Below, in pieces: positions 37,790-49,100 of a stretch of 64,000 bases of DNA. Location: NCBI GenBank assembly GCA_021234155.1, contig JAJEKV010000072.1:3602407-3666406 (forward strand), read 5' to 3'. The DNA is from Isoetes taiwanensis. Its lineage: Eukaryota; Streptophyta; Lycopodiopsida; Isoetales; Isoetaceae. Under the pieces are notes generated by a model. That model saw only the letters and a list, made by a program, of their open reading frames with translations. It was not told the DNA's origin and made no database searches. Numbering within the stretch: position 1 is the stretch's first letter; every line of letters starts with the position of its first letter. Made by a program: the position numbers and the translations under genes.

Positions 37790-39622
37790 AGGGTCCAAGT
37801 CGCCCCTTAACTTTTCACTTATTAATAATATGCCCTTAACTTTCAGGCCCCGACAATGTTCTCGAGTCAGAGCATGTATTTACCATTGAAGGCTCTTATA
37901 AATACCTTAACTTTTTATTTAATTATGAAACGCCCTTAACTTTGCATATATTCAGAAGGCCTTCTAAACGTACGTCCTTCTAGAATCTGATCACCAGAAT
38001 ACGCTTTACTTTTGCTTACCTCTCACATGCACGCCTTTGTACCATCAAAAATATTTCGAGCATCTGGGAAAGACATATATATATAAGAAAATAAGTTTTT
38101 CTCAATGAGCTGTGAAAAACGCCTCTCGATGTGTTTTGTCTAAGATCACCAACTGAGCTAGAAAACTTGTTTCTAAAATTCTAAGATGAATGTTCCTAAT
38201 ATCAAGGGTACAAAGGGCATTGTATGAAGTTGCTTAAACTAAAGTGCATTCTATGAATTTGCACTGGTTGTAGAAATCGCATACATTTAGGAAGGGCTTT
38301 TGTGATTTTGTAAAAAAAAGTTAAGGGCATTTCCATGAATTTAAGTAAAAGTTAAGGGTAATTTTATAAATTTCAAATAGTACAAATACGTATACATTTT
38401 CAAGGGCATTTTGTAATTTTAGAAAATTAGGGCATATTATGAAATACATGAAAAGTAAAGGCTTCGGTAGTTTTTCCCAAAAAATTAGCGTGATTGCAAA
38501 AGTTTTTAGAGCAATGAAATTGCTTTGGAGAGAACTTTTTGATCATAATGACCTATGAAAGAACAGTCTCATGCATCCATATTTTTCTCTCAAGCCAAAG
38601 ATTAGATTAAAACAAATTCCATACCTTTTCCTACAACTCGATTCATAGATTTAGAACAATTTTGACGTTTAGAAATGCGCACAAGAGCATTTTCCATCCA
38701 TTCAATGATCCAATTCAGTAGAACGACCTTAGAATTCAAGATAAGGGTTAGCGCAAAAGACATATAGTGCTTTTCTTTCCTTTAGAAGGAGCAGACAAGC
38801 AAATGGAAATACTGTTTTCAAAATTTTAGGGCCCTGGCTCATTAGCACTCATAAGTAGGGTTGCAAAAAAACTCCAGCAGGTTCCAGTGATAAAATCATT
38901 CACATTTCTGTTATTTTATGTTTTCATTAGCTAATATAGAAATGAGATCACATTTCTGTTATATAAGTTTTCATTAGCTAAACATAGGAATGAGACTTTG
39001 ATACGTTTTGCAATCTCTGCCACTTGCAACTCCATTTCCAGTTTCCATGCTCCTCTCTCTGTCATTACTTTTTTCCAGAATCTAAGATTCACCTTGAGAA
39101 AGTCTTGCACTCATACCATACTAGTTAGTCATTCCATGAGACCACACCTGACATAAAGATAGGCAATTCTAAGCTAAACTGCTATAGCTCTTGGAATAAT
39201 TCCCCATGCACAAGAACAACATGCTGTGTCCTTCCATGACAGTCTCACATGTACTAGCACAAAGGCTAGGATTCCCGTCAAGCGGGTCACATCAATTTGC
39301 AATTCCACATGGAATGACTGACATCAACAGTGCAGCAATAAATCCATCCTTTTACAGTGCATGTGGATGAATAAGGGACGGATAAACCCAAATATGTGCA
39401 ATTCATAGCTCTGCTTCAATTGTATATTCCATGATAGCAAGAGTGGTAGCGTTCACAATGTCATGAATGATTCTTCCTTGAAGCTATACACATGGTTATA
39501 GACATGTAACTGCATTCGTGACTTACTCAGGACTTCAGAGTACCTTTATCAAGCTTGCGGTAAGATCAAAAGGAAACTACGACGTCTGATAAGTATAGCA
39601 TGATGGCAAACGTGATTACTTT
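37790..39622. other. Intergenic with GGGCATTTT-type repeat words
   Basis: From 37800 to 38470 there are several phrases of the type TTAAGGGCATTT followed by TGAATTT (near 38230, 38320, 38400 and 38430), in a loose non-tandem arrangement. At 38901-38994 a 48-base unit starting CACATTTCTGTTAT is duplicated in tandem. No gene is present. The last 150 bases would be the 3' flank of the PPR gene. Confidence 0.5.
38901..38994. repeat. Tandem duplication, period 48 bases
   Basis: Two copies of a unit running from CACATTTCTGTTAT through TTTTCATTAGCTAA to GAATGAG, with a few indels. Confidence 0.85.
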
Positions 39623-41473
39623 TTACATCGCTGGCACTTCTTCCTTCCTTTTCCCTTGCATTTTAAGGTAAAAGTCAGTTAACACAGAATAACTAATTTG
39701 TGGCTCCCCAAATAATCGAACTTTTGTAATAAAATCCTCACAATAGGCCTGAAAATCCCCCTTCTTGAAAGCATCAAACACTATAGTATCTGTTTTCACC
39801 TCAGGAGTTAAATCAGCTATTTTTAACTTCTCTACTGCATTCCAAAGTTTCTCCTCCAGACCAGCCGCCAGATATGCATCAACAATTGCGCCATAAGTTA
39901 CCAAGTCAGGTGCAATTTCAAGTGCATGCATATGGGATATTGTAGTATGAAGATGACAAAACAGTTGCATCCTTGCAAAGGCAAGAACCTGAATGTTAAT
40001 AGTAGTTAAATTAGGAGGAAAACCAGATCTTTTCATGTTTAGGTACTCTCTTTGCAGGTCTTCAGTAGAAAAGTTTGCTGCAGATGATAATAGAAGACAA
40101 TTCCATAAGAAGGTACCCATATTAGGGTACTGGAAACCAACTGCCCGGACGAATTCACCGAGTTGATAGAAGTTACTTTGCTTAATATATGCAAGTGCCA
40201 CAGCTTGAACGGTAGACTCATGCACAGCAATCCCAAATTCCCTAAAGCATGAATAATATTTTTCCATGTCCTTGAACTGACCCAATGTAGCATAGGTTTG
40301 AATGATCAGACTTAGGGACTCTGAATCTGGAGGCCAGCCTTCTGATAACATTTCTTTATAAGTTCTCTCCATCTTTCCAACAATTCCAGCCCTTGCATAA
40401 GCTTTAACAAGTATCCTATAGGTAAAGGCATCTGGCTTGCATCCAACCGTTTTCATATTGTTGAAGGTTCTAGCCATCTGATCATATAAAGATTTCTTCG
40501 CATAAATGTGTATAAGACCAGTATAAGTAGCAACAGTTGGAACCCTATGGGATTTCATCATTTCCTTCATCATTTGGTCTGCTCGTTCATAAAATCCAGA
40601 TTCTGCATATGCATGAACTACTGCTGTTAATGTTGATACAGTGGGCTGAACCCCAAATGATTGCATTTCTTCCAAAAGGTCATTTGCCATATTTCCAATT
40701 CCAGCTTTGCCTAACATGTTAATAAACTTTACATAATACTGTTCACATTCGCTCCCTCTGTATCCGTTATGGCTTTTCCACCAGTCAAATGTCTTGAACA
40801 AGCAAAAAGAATAAGGAAAAATCGAGCAACATAGCAGCAGGAATGAAACATAGATACGAAAAGGACATACCTGCATAGCATCTGCCATACGACCATGGGC
40901 GTTGAGATAATCAATAACTCCCCAGAACAAAGTTTCAGGGGTTCCGTCTACCTTTTCCAAAACTTCAATTGGGTGTTTGCCATATCTTAGCATGTCAATT
41001 GCCATCTTCCTCTGTTTCTGAAGCGCGATAGCGCGGTTGTAGCTAGACCTATGTGCCATGCATTGAATAGGGCCTAAGAAGCATTGGGCAGTACGAGCTC
41101 TGAAGCTTACGCTGTAGGAGGAGGGCAGGATGTGGGTTCCCTGCATTTTGCTATCGAAGATTTGCCTAACCAATGTATATTTCCTCGTAGCATAGTTGCA
41201 GCATCTATAGCAAGATAACGCATTGATATGCAAATCATATTGTTCCTTATTTATTCTTTCCTTGTGGGAATTTTTCATATTGTTTGCTCCAGGCCGTGGA
41301 TTGGAAGTATATTCTATATATTGTGCCCCACGGATGGCCTGTGTTTTTTTCCACATAAAACGAAAGCCAAATCCTAAGGTCCAAATTGCCGGGCCATGAG
41401 AAAGGCTGGCCATCATGTACTCACAAAATATGCATGCATCTAAACGTATGGTTTCAAACTCGGGCCATTGCAA
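39623..41473 (-). CDS. P-class pentatricopeptide repeat protein (one short intron)
   Basis: PPR proteins bind specific organelle RNAs and support their processing, stability or translation. The frame is open for 616 codons. Residues 202-227 correspond to a 78-base intron (40870 down to 40793, GTATGT...TTCAAG, phase 0); removing it joins ADAMQ to TFDWWKSHNGYRG and gives 590 residues. About seven PPR motifs are seen at roughly residues 243-277, 278-313, 314-348, 349-383, 384-418, 488-522 and 523-557, for example PTVSTLTAVVHAYAESGFYE. No E, DYW or SMR domain follows, so it is a pure P-class protein. The N-terminus is uncertain: Met110 (41146) opens a Ser/Arg-rich, acid-poor stretch that looks like an organelle targeting peptide and would give 481 residues, while the first 109 residues look less conserved. 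I do not know its RNA target or orthologue. Confidence 0.88.
   Translation of the reverse strand: MQWPEFETIRLDACIFCEYMMASLSHGPAIWTLGFGFRFMWKKTQAIRGAQYIEYTSNPRPGANNMKNSHKERINKEQYDLHINALSCYRCCNYATRKYTLVRQIFDSKMQGTHILPSSYSVSFRARTAQCFLGPIQCMAHRSSYNRAIALQKQRKMAIDMLRYGKHPIEVLEKVDGTPETLFWGVIDYLNAHGRMADAMQVCPFRIYVSFLLLCCSIFPYSFCLFKTFDWWKSHNGYRGSECEQYYVKFINMLGKAGIGNMANDLLEEMQSFGVQPTVSTLTAVVHAYAESGFYERADQMMKEMMKSHRVPTVATYTGLIHIYAKKSLYDQMARTFNNMKTVGCKPDAFTYRILVKAYARAGIVGKMERTYKEMLSEGWPPDSESLSLIIQTYATLGQFKDMEKYYSCFREFGIAVHESTVQAVALAYIKQSNFYQLGEFVRAVGFQYPNMGTFLWNCLLLSSAANFSTEDLQREYLNMKRSGFPPNLTTINIQVLAFARMQLFCHLHTTISHMHALEIAPDLVTYGAIVDAYLAAGLEEKLWNAVEKLKIADLTPEVKTDTIVFDAFKKGDFQAYCEDFITKVRLFGEPQISYSVLTDFYLKMQGKRKEEVPAM
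40793..40870 (-). other. 78-base in-frame intron of the PPR gene
   Basis: On the minus strand the donor is GTATGT and the acceptor is TTCAAG after a T-rich tract. The intron has a length divisible by three and no stop. Retention would insert 26 residues dominated by Phe, Leu, Ile, Val and Cys, a membrane-helix-like segment between the targeting region and the first PPR. The splice signals, and the break of an otherwise hydrophilic protein, argue that it is normally removed. Confidence 0.75.
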
Positions 41474-43100
41474 GAAAAAATTAATCTAAAAAACAGATGA
41501 TCTCGTGATCCAAACTGCGGCATCTAAGCATTCCAGCTAATGAATCATTTGCACGAAGGATCCCACACCATACAAATTATTACAGAACTGAAGAGGCCTT
41601 GAAGTAAAGAAGAAGAAAAGCATGATTTCATTAATTGGAAAGAATAACGCAATTTTGAGAATTTTAAGCACACCTAATTTGCTCAAGCACCATTACTTTC
41701 TACCCAAGATCAGCCCAAGCGTACACGAGGTCACTAACATCCAATATCCATACAAATTATGTGTTATACTATATAAAAAAATTTGATACTTGTACAAGCT
41801 CAATAACGGCGCTACAATCTACAACGTCTAATAATTCATATCAATAAATTTTACCACTATAAAAACAAATTTCCATTCGGTGGTAGGAGGTTATCTATCT
41901 TCCATGGCTTCCTTTGCCTCGGCCCGTGAGCACATCCGATCCTTCGCTACTTGAGCTACAAACTTATCCGCGGGTGAATGCTACGAAATGGTGCTGGACC
42001 TTGATCCATGGCTCACCCAGCGATGGGTCCCTCGCGAGTGGTTGCGAAGCTCACTGTGTTGTATCCACCTTTATTGGCTTCCGATCAAGAGATCTTTGAG
42101 TCAATGCATCACCAGCGTGTGTTGGATGATGAGAATCAATGATGACTACCGCATTCAAGTATGATATAATAATGATATGAGCACCTTATGAACTATGTAA
42201 GGATGTAATAGCACAATGAATATTATCCGATGTATCATACCGAAAGTATAGTGTAACCTGGGCAGGCTCTTCTCGGACCTCCACTTTTCCGCTAGCACCC
42301 CTAATTTCAATTACACATAAGCAAAAAATACTCTTTACCTCACATAGATAAAAAATACAAGACATCCACACAAAATATCCATTATACTGGGTTGCAGTAC
42401 AAAAATGCATTATAATTTGCACGTACAAAGTATGCATTATACTTGTAGGTGTACATACTTTAATTATTATTACCAATAATGGTGTTCTTGCGCCCAATAA
42501 TGCACATCAATACTTTCACTATAAAAGTAGCTCCATTCAAAGCAGCCACCATCTCCATGGATTATTCACGAAATCGGTAAGTAATTGAATGTAGGCCATC
42601 ATGCTCACCGAGCTACACCGACCTTGTGGGTTGCGCGATAGGTATCCTTCTTGATCCCTACTTTGCAACCAATGGCACCGGAGATTCAAGGTTCCGGTTG
42701 ATTCGTTAAGTGATCCACCTCCCATTTACTTCAACTATTGAAGTATGAAATATCGTGGATTACTACAGCTACAGATGTTGATGAAGACCTAATCAAATTG
42801 CTCAAAGAATGAATATTGTAGTGATGTTTTGGCATATAAGATATAGTAATGCATAAGAGCACTTGTATTAATCTATACAGCGTAGAGCAATAAAAATTAA
42901 CTACTTTAATATACCTTTGAAGACTCAAGTTTCATCTCCATCCCTTCCGAGGCCTCTTTAGCCAATAGTTCCTGACCTCGATTCCTACCAATGGGATCAA
43001 AACCAATAATGGCTTCGCCTCAACCAACCAGCATAGTCTATCGCTTTGAGAAGTTGATAACGCATTATTAGATTCAGCCTCCACTTTCTTATGCCAGCCT
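41474..43100. other. PPR upstream region and intergenic DNA
   Basis: No gene is recognised. Short open frames (42186-42497 minus and 42537-42725 minus) have no domains. The PPR promoter should lie just above 41473, but I see no distinctive element. Confidence 0.45.
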
Positions 43101-46100
43101 TTGATAACGCTGAGCCGTATGCGTTCTCTAGCCAATCGGCTCCCACTAAGACAATAAAACCTCGCTATCGAGGGCGCGGGGTCTTGTATGGATCCTCCTC
43201 TCAGATAGGCTACCCATGTAGGGACATGTGACCACGGCCTTTACAAGGTAAACATACCTTTTCACAGACATCTTGGTATGGGTCAAATATCTCCACCGTG
43301 ATTCTTGGGTTTATTCCCAGTGTCCGAAGAAAATGGAGCGATATCGATCGACCAATAGATTCAGCTCTTCAATAACTTGCCTTGTTTTGGAGCCGTTCTA
43401 ATTTCTCGCGATTGCCCTGGTACTTCACCCAGCATTACGCATCAATTACACTCAAGAGTCCATGACCTCACCATGTAGGTATTGACCACGAAGTTCATTG
43501 TACCAACCTCGAGATATTAGCCCAATGCATCATGTACTTCGCTAATGGATGACCTCACGTTCTATGTCCTTGAGGCATGCATATGGCTTGACAGCCTTGG
43601 CGAGCCAATTCCGGTGGCATCTTTGCAAACCGCTTCCACATCCTGGATATCACTCCCTTTTCGGGTAACCATTCTCTATGACTGTAAGTCTCATCTTGTA
43701 ATACATTACCGCCACCCATCATTCATGCGTAACTTAAACAGTAAGGGCTCCGTGTGACCAACCAAACGGGTCCTTCTTATCGTAAATGTATCCTTTACTT
43801 AAACCCTTCCAATCGTAGAACCCTCGGGTAACAAGGTATGGTGTCGGTGCCTTTGTGCTACATTCTCGAAGCAAGAGTTGCATTAGTTCCTCGAATACAG
43901 GAGCATCCAACTCCGCTACATTAACGCTTGAATAGTTATCGAAGAGCGATCAATGTCATCATGAGTGTGGCCTACCATCATGAAGCCAACTTCATTTGAT
44001 CAAAAACACGCAACCACACAAGATAGGATAGATAAGAGAAGAGATATATGTTCTTGTTCTCGCTTCGCTAGCTTGTCTAGTCGCAAGTAGATTTAGGTGG
44101 CTCTCTTAAGGTGCCAGGCTGCTTAGGAGGTGCTACAAAGTCTACCCTGCAATTGTTTTTATCCTCAACTCGCGACTGCTGAGGAGGCGGTTCCCTCATT
44201 ACGCCCTCAGCCGGAGCTTCTCTCAAATGGCCCTAATTGTCTTTGAAGTGTCCTCCGTTTTGATAGCACGATTCAAGGAACCAACATGAAAATTTTGAAT
44301 CATCCTTCCAGTTAGTCGAAAGTGATAAAATGTCCTAAGGCACCGCCATGGCTATGCATCGCTGCACTGGCCACGCTTAACTTTCAAGCCGCTTCACCTC
44401 TCCATACCGATTTGGCAATTTCTCCAGCCTTTGGAATCATAGTCTTGTTTCTTGGTCCATCTTATCATGTATGATAGTGAGCCGTCCGGGTGATCGTGGG
44501 ACAAAGCTCCTACGACCGCGACATAAGCTCCTACAAGAGATCCTCACCGGCCATGTACCTTTTCCTTTCCATCCGCACCTCTCCGCGGATTCCTCTGGTC
44601 TTAGCCATTTTCTTTATTACAATACGTGTATTGCACTTGGAGAAAAGCTGTCCCTCTTTGCTATTGCAACCTCTCGCAGATTTTGCTTCCACCCACTTGA
44701 GAATGAAGAATGAGACGCAGTTTTGCCCGGCCATCTCCATCACATTACACCTCTTGAAGAATGTCTTTTTAGTTAGACGAGGGGAGCCTCTTCATCTCTC
44801 TCTCCTTCAAGAGTGATTTTCGATCCGGTAAGCATCGCCCCAGATTCCTCATCTATGCAATATAGAGAGTATGGCCTTTCCAAATGAGAGTGTGAGGCTC
44901 CGGCTTCTTCGAAATTCGTGGTTACCACATGCTCGCGAACTCGGTGGATCAGTAAGGAAAAGTTCGCTTAATTTATAGAATGTGGACATTAGAATACCAT
45001 AGGCTCTATGCTATGCTTTCAAGCATACCTCGCTATTATTTAGCATCAGCTTCGACTAGGCCGCTTCTCCTCGAACATCTAACATGTTGAAAACAAATGT
45101 GGTCATGTCCGCCTCGCAGTTCCAATAGAACTCTACGCGATACACGAAATCTCGGCCGTTGAGAAGTTTATGCAAAGATCTTCGCATGTTGTTTAAGATT
45201 TAAAGTCTAAAATGGATGCCGCCGTGATTTTTCTCGCCTTTATCGGTTACAAGAGGGTGAACGCGGAGTCCGTTCACCATTCTCGCATATCCTCTTTGCG
45301 CCTTTTCGTGCTCAATTTGTACGGCATAGGTTCTCGCTTACCGATCGCTTGTTTCATAGTTTTATGAGTAGTTGACACAAAGAACATTGTCTACTAACAC
45401 CAAAGCACCGGCCACCCTCACCAGGTCGTAATCGCGCATTTCGCCATTACGCTGGCGACGCATGGCTCTTATCCGCATAGGGAATGTTCTTCATTATGGT
45501 TGTCGCCAAGTAGTCTTCTCCTTAACTTCGCGGTCACCGATCACTGACATTAGGGTCGATGAAGATGATCACGCCTAAGGCATACGGGCGGTTGCAGTAC
45601 TATGCAGGAGGTGCAACTTTTCTCTACTAGCTCGCCCCTTGAAATGCCCTCGAAGTTATTCACTGGCGGGCTTTCCTGCTTCGCAACCCCGCCAATCAAT
45701 TTTTAACTGTACGGGCGTGTGGATATTTTAGGTTCTGCGAAGAGTAGCTTAATCAATCGCTGGGCTTTCAAAAATAAAACTTCCTAAAGAACTGCAGTGT
45801 TGTAAATTCCGCTCGCCAGAAATGGCAAACCAATGCTTCCGGCCGAGAATAACTTTGTGACACTATTATGCCATTCTTCGCAAGGGAAAGTTGTGGTGCT
45901 TGTCAAGGTATGTACTTTTCTCGCCACCCACTTTGACTCCATGGAATAGTATGGACTTCGAAGCCAGCTGATGTCCGCGAAGCACAAAAGGACGCAGTGC
46001 TAGAGAAAACGCCACCGCTGATGTCACAGCACTTTGCTTATCGTTTCCAGCATAAGCCACGCATAATCCAACTTCAAGCAAGGATCGCTGGTTAGCGTGG

Positions 46101-49100
46101 ATCGCCGCTTAACTTCCTGGAGCAAGCAGGTACCTTATTCTGCATTATACGTAGCTTGCCCAGATTATAAAGGCGCTAAGATCGTATTTTCAGCGATCCT
46201 GGACGAAAGTAGTAGCCGTGGCCGTAGCGATGACTCCTCAAGGAGAGGAAGATGAATCAATAAGGCAAGTTATGGAGAGCATTGATGGGTAACTTTATGG
46301 GAGAGCATTATAGGTACCTTAGTCTAGAATATAAATTCGCAAGACGCTTCACATCCCGATGACTACTAGTCAGGCTCTAAGGATGACTCCTGTGACGAGG
46401 AAGATGAATGACATCAACGCCTAAAAACAAGAATATCTTACTTAATTGTTGAGATAGGCAATCTATATTCCCAAATTAGAACGGATTTGATTTACCGTGA
46501 TGTAGATTTAATTGAAAACACATTTTAATGAATGAATCCTTTGTTCGCCTTTGGCCTTCACCTAATTCTCCTACAATGTAAAATATGCTCGGGGATGCCT
46601 TGAAATTCACCAGAAAGCACCATTGTAATCCACTCCCCGCCTTCTTCAATTTCAATTCGGCCGAGAGAGTCCTTCCCAAGCTTTGCTACAATGAAATTTT
46701 TGAGGGTCTTTCCGCTTCATGAATTGGCGCTTTGAATTTGAAAACGATGTCCTTCGGCGGACTTTTTTATGCCCCATCGTCTCCCTCGTCTCCTATCCAA
46801 TTTAAACCGGCGTCGGGTGATTTGTTGTTTTTCCACTGGCCTTCTAGCCACACAAATTTCACGGTCACCGTCTCCAGACGCTCTCAAAGTGGGCTGGCTG
46901 TTTGAGGAATGAGGGAATATGTCACTGTCATAATGACGCCGCGCGATGTCATAAATGCCCCTAGCCATAAGGGCGAACCCTATAAAAGAGAGCGTTCTCG
47001 ATCACCACGCTGATCTCCGTATTACTTCGCGCTCGCGAAAATTTCGAAGGCCAGCTTTTCATAGCCATCATGTCTCGTGGCCGCTGCCCTTAAAGAAGGT
47101 ACTACGCTTTGTTTAGAAGTATATATAGCTATCGCCATAGCTGCTATTATGTCTTTTAGGATAGCTAGATGAGTCGACAGATCGCTAATCGGGCCATAGT
47201 TGGCTGGGCGTAATTCACTTAATCTTCCTCTTTTAGCAGTAGTGCTCACAATCGCGGGCCGCTTATAGTAGTGACCATTCTATATACAATGTAGTACACA
47301 TCGTTTCGTGAAAAGAACGCTGCCGCTTTCAAGATAATGGTGAGAACGCCTTTTCCTCGGCTTTGCCGTGAAGCACGATTAACCGGATCGCTGCCGCTGA
47401 TCTTTGGCGTGAACACCTTCCGGGCCAATACTTCAGTGTAACTAACCTCGTTCAATTGCTATTGCAAAGATCAAGAACTTCTTCATACCCAATGTAGAAC
47501 CATCGTAATTGTAATCTGGACAAACGCCGGAAGTGGTGTCCGAAATTTCGCAGCCAAACCTCATGTGGTCGAGACCTACCAAAAGGACTTGTGTTTGTTC
47601 TTCTCAGAAATGGCAAGGGTCCAGAAGATTACGAAAGCAGCCTAGGTATAGTTATTGCTATGTGGAAGGTACCAAAAATAATGTACGATGGCCAATTTGC
47701 AACCGCGGAAGACACTCATCAGCTGCGCCATTGAGTATCGCTTTTATGATGATTGCACTACATCTCCATTATGATTATGAAAAGTCAACAAACCGGCAAG
47801 GGGATGCCCACCAAAGGTGCGATTTGGATGGATATTGCCATCATATGATTCCTTTGAGTTTGTCGGGTATAAAGTGCAATGTGGATATACTTTGTTGATT
47901 TAGTATATGCAGAAAGGGTCTTTAGGCATAAGAAACTTCCTTCCGGCCGGGCTTTGAAGGCTACTAAGGACAACAATAAATCGCTTTCAAGAATGGACAC
48001 CAACTGCCGAGCTGTTGCAAAGAAGAGATCCGGGTGGCCCCTTCCTCGGCAGGGCACAACCATCCACTCCAGCGATACCGTGAGGCCTATGGAGGCCATC
48101 CCCTCAAAGAAAACGTTGGTTGTTTAGTGGATCCTTCAAATTCTCGCCATGCTTTGTTAGCTCCCGGCTGCAGACTCGAGAGAAGAACAGCCAACAAAGA
48201 GGATCAAAGACCAAGATAAAGCTTCCAGCGTAGCACCTGATGACGCTGGCGAACCTTCGACATCTTCTACCCTTCCCTCGGGCCCACCAAACCAACACCT
48301 ACTTCAGCCAATTTTGTTGACCTCGAGAACCGGGATCCTCAATGCCGAAGATTTAAAGTTTAACCCGTGATGAAGTAAGAAAAGAAACTCGCCAGAGACA
48401 AAGATCTAAGCTCGAGAGGAGTTCAAAAGATATTACCCAATGGGCGTAAATCGTTCCGTGAGGGTCAAGATTTTCGATTGGCGAGCCAAATTAAAATATG
48501 ACACATAGAGTCCGGCCAATGACCATGTCCGTGACTCGATAAAGAGCTTCAAGAAATACCCAATCCAGGTTCTATGTCGCTCCATTCGATCCAAGAATAA
48601 AGGTCGGGCCATATCATGTTCATATTTCTCTGGCATATTGGTTATATATGAATATGCTCAATGATTTCTATACAATGCAACGATGTAATCGCTAAACAAA
48701 AGAGATACAAAGAACCCTCATTGAAAAGCTCCAACAACTAAGAAACCAAAGATTAAGGCATTCTGATGTCCTCCTTACAAGGCTCCAACAGAACTGCAGG
48801 ACATCCGCCTGGAAGGTATGTTGTGTTTTGTTTCAGTGAAATCGGCCATCGCGATCTCTAACCAAGACTTCAGGCAGATTTTGTCGCAGGTGGCTACCAC
48901 AATCCTTTGAAGGTTAAGGAACGAAGGATGAGAAGTACTTATTTATGCAAGAATCTCGGGTCTAAACTCGTAGAAGTTGTAAATAAATGGGCAAATCGAA
49001 ATTAACCGATGATCGGGAATTACCAGAGAAAACCTTCAAAGGATTTTTCAACAAGACATTCTTAAGAAACCTACGAATGAACAATGCCGCAGGTTAGCTA

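Noticed and set aside
40039-40293. Second minus-strand frame of 84 codons
   Set aside because: Out-of-frame shadow of the PPR coding sequence.
43545-43757. MDDLTFYVLE phrase recalling the copia RT active site
   Set aside because: Surrounding residues do not fit reverse transcriptase, and no other pol motif lies nearby in any frame.
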